A stretch of DNA of 19,157 bases, taken from positions 1 through 19,157 of the forward strand of contig JAKSPV010000012.1 of assembly GCA_024404475.1 (NCBI GenBank), given 5' to 3'. A program made the position numbers and the translations under genes. The DNA is from Clostridia bacterium (GTDB taxonomy: Bacteria > Bacillota > Clostridia > Oscillospirales > CAG-272). Of this stretch, positions 14,351 through 19,157 are shown one piece after another; within the stretch, counting starts at the first letter, position 1, and the number at the start of each line of letters is the position of its first letter. A model generated the notes under the pieces. That model worked only from the letters and a program-made list of their open reading frames with translations, was not told the origin of the DNA and searched no databases.

Positions 14351-15634
14351 ATGGAAAATCCTGCCGCACATTCCTTCGTTCTCGTCGGCGTGGGGGACGA
14401 AGTCCTCTCGGGCGGCGTCGTCAATACGGACGCCGCGTTTCTCGCAAGCGAGCTAACGGCACTCGGCTGCACCGTCACGCGCCATACCGTCGTCAGCGAC
14501 GACGGCGCGGAGGTCGCCCGTGCCCTTGCCGACGCCTACCGCGACGCGGATGCCGTCATCCTTACCGGCGGGCTCGGCCCGACCTACGACGACCTCACCA
14601 AAGCGGCCGTCGCCGCCTACTTCGGCGTCCCGCTCGAGATGTCGGAGGAGGCCCTTGACAATGTCAGGACCGCTTTTGCGCGCCTCGGTAAACCGATGAC
14701 GGAGAATAACCTCGCGCAGGCGATGATGCCCCGCGGGGCGGAAACATTACAGAACGATTGGGGCACCGCGCCCGGCGTCTGGTACGAACACCCGGACGGA
14801 CGGCTTGCCGTTCTTCTGCCGGGGCCGCCGGCGGAGCTTCGCCCGCTCTTCCGCTGCCGCGTCAGACCGCGCCTTCTGGCGCGGCGCGGCGGCCACACGC
14901 GTACGCTTGACCTCCATCTCCGCGGGATCGGCGAGCGCGCCGCGGAACAGATCCTCCGTCCGCTCATGCAGGAAACGCACAACCCCGCCGTTGCCACCTA
15001 CGTCGGAAACGGCGACGTCCGTCTCTCCGTCACGGCTAACGCCGCGTCCCCCGAGGAAGCGGAAACGATGTGCCGCCGGACGGCCGACCGCGTCCGCGCG
15101 ACCGAGGTCGGACAGTACGTCTATTACGAAACAATCGGCCCCGAGGAATTCTCCCTCATGCCGCAGCTCGCCGTCATCCGGACGCTCGCCGAACGGGGCC
15201 TCACCGCCGCCGCAGCCGAAAGCTGCACCGCGGGACTCGTCGCGGCGTCGCTCGCCGACGTCCCCGGCTCGTCCGCCGTCCTCCTCGGCGGCGTCGTCTC
15301 CTACGCGAACGAGGTCAAGAAAAACGTCCTCGGCGTCAGGGAAGAAACGCTCCGTACCGTCGGCGCCGTCTCCGTCGAGACGGCACGGGAAATGGCGGAC
15401 GGGGTGCGCCGGATCACCGGCGCCTCGATCGGCGTCTCCACGACCGGCATCGCCGGCCCCGGCGGAGGTACGGCCGAAAAACCGGTCGGCACCGTCTGCT
15501 TCGGCATCTCGTCCGCGCGCGGCACGCGCGCCGTCCGCCGGCAGTTCAATCCCGCGCTCGACAGGGAAGAGATCCGCCGCCGCGCCGCACTCGAAGCGCT
15601 GCTGCTGCTTCTCGAAGAGGCGCGCTCACTGTAA
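14351..15634 (+). CDS. cinA: CinA: competence-damage protein / NMN deamidase
   Basis: 427 residues with the standard two-domain build. The N-terminal MoaB/MogA-like domain has GVGDEVLSGGVVNTD and TGGLGPTYDDLTK. The C-terminal PncC domain (from about 265) has AESCTAGLV, GGVVSYANEVKKNVLGV and GIAGPGGGTAEKPVGTV. PncC domains hydrolyse nicotinamide mononucleotide to nicotinate mononucleotide for NAD recycling; CinA N-domains are linked to ADP-ribose pyrophosphatase activity, and the gene was named for competence induction in streptococci. ATG 14351 is chosen because GGAGG (14341-14345) lies five bases before it; a GTG at 14345 overlaps that site. recA, its neighbour in some Firmicutes, is not here. 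Confidence 0.95.
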   Translation: MENPAAHSFVLVGVGDEVLSGGVVNTDAAFLASELTALGCTVTRHTVVSDDGAEVARALADAYRDADAVILTGGLGPTYDDLTKAAVAAYFGVPLEMSEEALDNVRTAFARLGKPMTENNLAQAMMPRGAETLQNDWGTAPGVWYEHPDGRLAVLLPGPPAELRPLFRCRVRPRLLARRGGHTRTLDLHLRGIGERAAEQILRPLMQETHNPAVATYVGNGDVRLSVTANAASPEEAETMCRRTADRVRATEVGQYVYYETIGPEEFSLMPQLAVIRTLAERGLTAAAAESCTAGLVAASLADVPGSSAVLLGGVVSYANEVKKNVLGVREETLRTVGAVSVETAREMADGVRRITGASIGVSTTGIAGPGGGTAEKPVGTVCFGISSARGTRAVRRQFNPALDREEIRRRAALEALLLLLEEARSL

Positions 15635-15664
15635 GATCACGTCATCACGGAAAGGAGTTCTGAA

Positions 15665-16567
15665 ATGCAGCCGGATATCAACGTTTCCGAAATGGAGTCC
15701 CTGCGCAAGACCGCGCGGAACGACCTCATCTTCGGTATCATCATCGTCGTCATCGGGATCGTCCTCACGGTCACGCAGTCCCAGCCGCTCTTTCTGCTTT
15801 TCATCATCCCCGCGATCGTTCTGTTCGTCCTCTCGAACAAGGCGTGGAAGAAATTCTCCGCCGCGTACAAGGACGGCGTCGTCCGCGCCGCGCTCGAGTC
15901 GGTCTTCACCGGCCTCACTTTTGAGCCGGCGCTCGGCATTTCCCGCGAGGAGATCCGCGAGACGGAAATGATGCAGACGGGCGACCGCTTCACGTCGAAC
16001 GACCTCATCTCGGGGCAGTACAACGGCGTTTCGTTCCGGCAGAGCGACGTCCACATCGAGGAGGAGCACACGGACTCCGAGGGGCACACCTCGTATTCCA
16101 CGATCTTCCGCGGACGGTGGATGATCTTTGACTTCAACAAGGATTTCGCCTCCGATCTGCAGGTCGTCGGCAGGCACTTCGGCGCGAACAAGCGCAAGGG
16201 AAACGGCTTCTTCGGGCTTTTCGCCTCGAAAGAGAAGAAGATGGAGAAGATCGAACTTGAAAACGAGGCGTTCAACAAGCAGTTCACGGTCTACGCGCAC
16301 GACACGACCGAGGCGTTCTACATCCTGACGCCGCACATGATGGAGGCGATGCTCCGCCTGCACGACGGATGCGAGTCGCCGATCATGCTGCTCTTCTTCC
16401 GCGGGCAGCTCCACGTCGCCGTGAACAACGGCAAGGACGCTTTCGAGCCGTCGCTGTTCCGGGAGTTCGATCCGGAGCGCGAGGCGGAGACCGTCCTCGC
16501 GGACACCCGCGTCATCACCGCGTTCGTTGACGAGATGCGTCTCGATAACGATATGTTCAAAGTTTAA
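15665..16567 (+). CDS. DUF3137-family membrane protein
   Basis: 300 residues, AAGGAG before the ATG. Two adjacent transmembrane segments near the N-terminus (about 20-37 and 42-58) with a short turn between them anchor a large domain. That domain fits DUF3137: FTGLTFEP, a stretch around DLISGQYNGVSFRQSDV, a GRWMIFDF strand and a C-terminal region with ILTPHMMEAML and FRGQLHVAVNN. The biochemical role is unknown. Genes of this kind often stand beside lemA, as here (24-base gap), so the two probably act together at the membrane. Confidence 0.82.
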   Translation: MQPDINVSEMESLRKTARNDLIFGIIIVVIGIVLTVTQSQPLFLLFIIPAIVLFVLSNKAWKKFSAAYKDGVVRAALESVFTGLTFEPALGISREEIRETEMMQTGDRFTSNDLISGQYNGVSFRQSDVHIEEEHTDSEGHTSYSTIFRGRWMIFDFNKDFASDLQVVGRHFGANKRKGNGFFGLFASKEKKMEKIELENEAFNKQFTVYAHDTTEAFYILTPHMMEAMLRLHDGCESPIMLLFFRGQLHVAVNNGKDAFEPSLFREFDPEREAETVLADTRVITAFVDEMRLDNDMFKV

Positions 16568-16591
16568 TCATTCAATAAAGGAGAAAACATC

Positions 16592-17131
16592 ATGCCTTTT
16601 GTAATCATCGGAGTTGCCCTCGTCGTCATCATCCTTCTGTGGTACATTTCCGTCGGGAACAAGCTGAACCGCGCCGTCGTCAAGATCGACGAGGCGGAGA
16701 GCGGCATCGACGTCGCCCTGACGAAGCGCTACGACGTTCTGACGAAGCAGCTTGACATCGTGAAGGGCTACGCGAAGCATGAGAGTGAGACGATCGCAAA
16801 GGTGATCGAGCTGCGCCGCGGCGCACCGATCGCGGAGAAGAATGCCGCCGCCGCCGCGATGAGCGAGATGCAGGCGAAGATCAACGTCGTCGCCGAGGCG
16901 TACCCGGAGCTCCGCTCCGCGGAGAACTTCCGCGCCCTCCAGGCGTCCGTCAACGACACCGAGGAGCACCTGCAGGCCGCCCGCCGCGCCTACAACGCCA
17001 ACGTCTCTTCCTTCAACCAGATGCTCGTGACCTTCCCGACCAGCATCGTCGCATCGAGCCGCGGACTCTCGAAACGCGATTCCTTCGAGGCCGAGGCCGC
17101 CAAGCGCGCCGACGTCAAAATGGAGTTCTGA
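16592..17131 (+). CDS. lemA: LemA-family protein
   Basis: 179 residues, AAAGGAG before the ATG. One N-terminal hydrophobic segment (about 2-19) is followed by a helical domain. Conserved LemA features seen are the N-K-L-N/V-K-I-D-E-A-E-S region, then R-Y-D-V-L-T-K-Q-L, the YPELRSAENFRAL motif (about residues 104-116), and A-R-R-A-Y-N-A-N-V with F-N near residues 129-143. LemA proteins are widespread with no settled function. It is the last gene of the cinA unit; the palindromic repeat begins 12 bases after its stop. Confidence 0.93.
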   Translation: MPFVIIGVALVVIILLWYISVGNKLNRAVVKIDEAESGIDVALTKRYDVLTKQLDIVKGYAKHESETIAKVIELRRGAPIAEKNAAAAAMSEMQAKINVVAEAYPELRSAENFRALQASVNDTEEHLQAARRAYNANVSSFNQMLVTFPTSIVASSRGLSKRDSFEAEAAKRADVKMEF

Positions 17132-17142
17132 GAGGAAACGGC

Positions 17143-17198
17143 GCGGGGGCTTCTTGCAAGAAGCCCCCGAACCCCCAGAAACCTTGAACGGTTTCCGG
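17143..17198 (+). repeat. Palindromic dispersed repeat, copy B
   Basis: Begins 12 bases after the lemA stop. It has a perfect 26-base palindrome (17144-17169) and a GAAACC/GGTTTC hairpin (17178-17183 with 17190-17195). By eye it matches the reverse complement of 1-56 at 51 of 56 positions. Where copy A has a G-C pair in the stem, this copy has T-A, so the palindrome is preserved. Both copies point the same way relative to the gene they follow. Confidence 0.75.
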
Positions 17199-17231
17199 CG
17201 TCACCAATGCAGGAAGCCGATGCCTGCCCAA

Positions 17232-17268
17232 ACAAAAAGTGCAAGTCAAGCGACTTGCACTTTCTTTA
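17232..17268. terminator. Bidirectional terminator between lemA and the EF-G gene
   Basis: Perfect 12-base arms AAAGTGCAAGTC (17236-17247) and GACTTGCACTTT (17252-17263), loop AAGC. The plus strand continues with CTTTATT, the minus strand with a longer run, TTTTTGTTT, so it can end both converging units. Confidence 0.8.
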
Positions 17269-17277
17269 TTGGTGAGG

Positions 17278-17302
17278 CCGAAAACCTTTTCAAGGTTTTC
17301 GG
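17278..17302. repeat. Hairpin related to the dispersed repeat
   Basis: Perfect 11-base arms CCGAAAACCTT/AAGGTTTTCGG with loop TTC. Its sequence and the G-run behind it resemble the second hairpin of copies A and B read in the opposite direction, so it may be a third, diverged member of the family. Confidence 0.55.
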
Positions 17303-17333
17303 GGTGTGGGGCGTTCGGTTTGCACTCACGCAG

Positions 17334-17408
17334 AAATATTGCCGCTTTGCGGCAATATTTTGGGAACGAGCGCAGCAGATGTGGAACGCACTCACTTTGC
17401 GCTCGTTC
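17334..17408. repeat. Two further inverted repeats before the EF-G stop
   Basis: AAATATTGCCGC/GCGGCAATATTT (17334-17345 with 17349-17360, loop TTT) is a perfect 12-pair hairpin. GAACGAGCGC (17364-17373) pairs with GCGCTCGTTC (17399-17408) across a 25-base loop. Neither is followed by a clear T-run on either strand. They end 28 bases from the EF-G stop. Confidence 0.55.
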
Positions 17409-17436
17409 GGCAAAAGTCCCCCACGCGTATTCTTTG

Positions 17437-19157
17437 TTAGTCCTCGTCGTCGTCCTTCTTGGCCTCGGCGATGATCTTCTGGGCAGCCATCGCGGGGACT
17501 TCCTCGTAGCGGACGAACTCGAACTCGAAGGAGCCGCGGCCCTGGGACATCGCGCGGAGCGTGATGACGTAGTCGACCATTTCGGACTTCGGGACTTCGG
17601 CTTCGACGATGGTGTAGCCCTTCTTGCCGGGAGCGGCGTCCATGCCGAGCACGCGGCCGCGGCGCTTGTTGAGGTCGCCCATGACGTCGCCGACGAGCGA
17701 TTCGGGCACGCAGACTTTCAGCGCACCGATCGGCTCAAGCAGGACGGGGTTCGCCTGCGGCAGACCTTCGCGGTAAGCGAGGCGGGCGGCGAGCTTGAAG
17801 GAGATTTCGTTCGAGTCAACGGGGTGGTAGGAGCCGTCGTGGAGGTCGGCTGCGAGGCCGGCCATCGGGTAGCCCGCGAGCACGCCCTTGACCATGGCTT
17901 CCTGCAGACCCTTTTCGACTGCCGGATAAAAGTTCTTCGGCACGGTGCCGCCGACGACGGAGGTCGTGAACGTCAGGCCGGGCTCGTCGGTCGGGGAGAA
18001 GCGGATCCAGACGTCACCGAACTGGCCGGAGCCGCCGGACTGCTTCTTGTGGCGTCCGTGGACGTCAACGGTCTTCTTGATGGATTCGCGGTACGCGATC
18101 TTCGGATCGGAGATGGCGACCTGCACGTTGTAGCGGGATTTCAGACGGGACACGACGACGTCGATGTGGATGTCGCCGAGGCCGGACAGAAGCATCTGCG
18201 CGGTCTCTGCGTTGTTCTCGAATTTCAGCGTCGGGTCTTCCTCGACGAGGCGGAGCACGCCGGAGGCGATCTTGTCTTCGTCGCCCTTGTTGACCGGTGC
18301 GATGCCGCGCGTCATGTACGGATGCGGGAACGCGATGCCCTTGTAGACGACGTCGCCGCTGACGGAGAGCGTGTCACCCGTAGCGATCGACGGGATCTTC
18401 GTGACGGCGCCGATATCGCCGCACGCGAGCTCGTCCACTTCGGTGGTCTTCTTGTTGCGGACGGTGTAGATGTGCGAGAACTTCTCGGAGGAGGAGGTGC
18501 GCGCGTTCTTCAGCGTCGCGTCCTTCTTCAGCGAGCCGTTCATGACCTTGAACAGGGACAGTTTGCCGACGAACGGGTCGGCGATCGTCTTGAAGACGAA
18601 GATCGCGGCGTCACCGTTCGGGTCGCCCTTCTTCTCGATCTCGCCGCCGTCAGCGCCGATGAGCGTTTCCGGCTTGCGTTTGTCGGGAGACGGGAAGGAG
18701 TCGCGGATCGTGTCGAGGAGTGCAACGACGCCCCACATGTTCGTGACAGCACCGGCGTAGACCGGAACGATCGTGCCGTCGATGATGCCCTTGTGCAGCG
18801 CGTTCGCGATCTCGTCGCGGGTCAGCTCTTCGCCGTCGAAGTATTTCATCATGAGGTCGTCGTCGGTGGTGGCGACTGCTTCGTGCAGCGCGTCCTCGTA
18901 CTCGGCGACGATGTCTTTCTGCGCGTCGGAAAGCGGTGTTTCGGTGCGTTTGCCCTTTGCGTCATAGGTGTATGCCTTTTTCTCGATGAGGTCGAGCAGC
19001 GTGAAGTTGCTGCCGTCCTTGACGGGGACGTAGACCGGACAGACGGAGGTGCCGAACTGTTCCTTCAGGGCCTTGAAGACACCGGGGAAGTTGGCGTCGT
19101 TGTCGTCGCACTTGTTCACGAAGAACGCGGTCGGGAGTTTGGCCTCTTCGGCCTTTT
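17437..19157 (-). CDS. Elongation factor G-like translation GTPase (5' end outside window)
   Basis: About 573 residues are visible; the frame stays open through the right edge, and roughly 120 N-terminal residues (P-loop and switches) are missing, judging from usual EF-G length. The first visible part has the guanine-binding motif F-F-V-N-K-C-D. After the G domain come domain II (about VFKTIADPFVGKLSLFKV), domain III with LSGLGDIHIDVVVSRL, domain IV with KKQSGGSGQFGDVWIRF, and domain V ending in AMSQGRGSFEFEFVRYEEVP. The NKCD and the GLGDIHID stretch differ from canonical FusA (NKMD, GMGELHLD), so I read it as the EF-G2-type paralogue, whose role is less certain than translocation. The C-terminus KKDDDED is acidic. 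Confidence 0.9.
   Translation of the reverse strand, partial: KAEEAKLPTAFFVNKCDDNDANFPGVFKALKEQFGTSVCPVYVPVKDGSNFTLLDLIEKKAYTYDAKGKRTETPLSDAQKDIVAEYEDALHEAVATTDDDLMMKYFDGEELTRDEIANALHKGIIDGTIVPVYAGAVTNMWGVVALLDTIRDSFPSPDKRKPETLIGADGGEIEKKGDPNGDAAIFVFKTIADPFVGKLSLFKVMNGSLKKDATLKNARTSSSEKFSHIYTVRNKKTTEVDELACGDIGAVTKIPSIATGDTLSVSGDVVYKGIAFPHPYMTRGIAPVNKGDEDKIASGVLRLVEEDPTLKFENNAETAQMLLSGLGDIHIDVVVSRLKSRYNVQVAISDPKIAYRESIKKTVDVHGRHKKQSGGSGQFGDVWIRFSPTDEPGLTFTTSVVGGTVPKNFYPAVEKGLQEAMVKGVLAGYPMAGLAADLHDGSYHPVDSNEISFKLAARLAYREGLPQANPVLLEPIGALKVCVPESLVGDVMGDLNKRRGRVLGMDAAPGKKGYTIVEAEVPKSEMVDYVITLRAMSQGRGSFEFEFVRYEEVPAMAAQKIIAEAKKDDDED

Noticed and set aside
17143..17408. CRISPR array
   Set aside because: The repeats are inverted and unequal, not direct repeats with regular spacers, and no cas gene is near.
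17154..17474. 106-codon plus-strand frame in the lemA-EF-G gap
   Set aside because: It runs through the six inverted repeats and into the 3' end of the EF-G gene; composition follows the repeats, and there is no ribosome site.

Overview
The window reads as a chromosomal segment of a GC-rich, uncultured-type member of the Clostridia (Firmicutes). The evidence is the gene order sepF-yggT-ylmH-divIVA-lspA-RluA-type synthase, which matches the division cluster of Bacillus and Clostridia, together with strong AGGAGG-type ribosome binding sites, SpoVK/CbbX-like and YhaN/YhaO-like proteins and a tRNA with an encoded CCA end. I see no transposase, phage gene, CRISPR array or rRNA. Most of the window is core chromosome. 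I did not find a clear new defence or biosynthetic system.

Layout. (1) Positions 1-2130: a minus-strand lipoprotein metallophosphoesterase with a palindromic repeat just past its stop, then a gene-free stretch with hairpins, a strong terminator and a damaged-looking minus-strand tRNA-Val(CAC). (2) 2132-3811: plus-strand tadA (tRNA-A34 deaminase) and a CbbX/SpoVK-type AAA+ ATPase, closed by a bidirectional terminator. (3) 3915-14055: eleven minus-strand genes with gaps of 0-82 bases that look like one operon. In transcription order they are yhaO-like nuclease, yhaN-like membrane-spanning SMC-type ATPase, HlyD-like membrane protein, ylmE/yggS (PLP homeostasis), sepF, yggT, ylmH, divIVA, lspA, RluA-family pseudouridine synthase and an unknown five-helix membrane protein with an acidic tail. 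A good sigma-A promoter sits at its head. (4) 14056-14350: a divergent control region with a promoter for each side and a 14-base direct repeat of 31-base period. (5) 14351-17131: plus-strand cinA, a DUF3137 protein and lemA. (6) 17132-17436: no gene, but six inverted repeats in 270 bases, including a second copy of the repeat at position 1. (7) 17437 to the right edge: an EF-G-like translation factor on the minus strand, missing its N-terminus because the window ends.

How the genes work together. SepF tethers the FtsZ ring to the membrane, DivIVA marks curved membrane and poles, and YggT/YlmG, YlmH and YlmE are their usual companions. LspA and the pseudouridine synthase are routine downstream partners. 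What differs from the Bacillus arrangement is that ileS is absent between divIVA and lspA, a HlyD-like protein stands where ylmD would be, and a DNA-end nuclease/ATPase pair heads the same transcription unit.

The points most worth a second look are the pair of 56-base palindromic repeats with a compensatory base-pair change, the dense hairpin cluster between lemA and the EF-G gene, the tRNA-Val whose 5' third no longer pairs, and the joining of YhaO/YhaN to the division operon.
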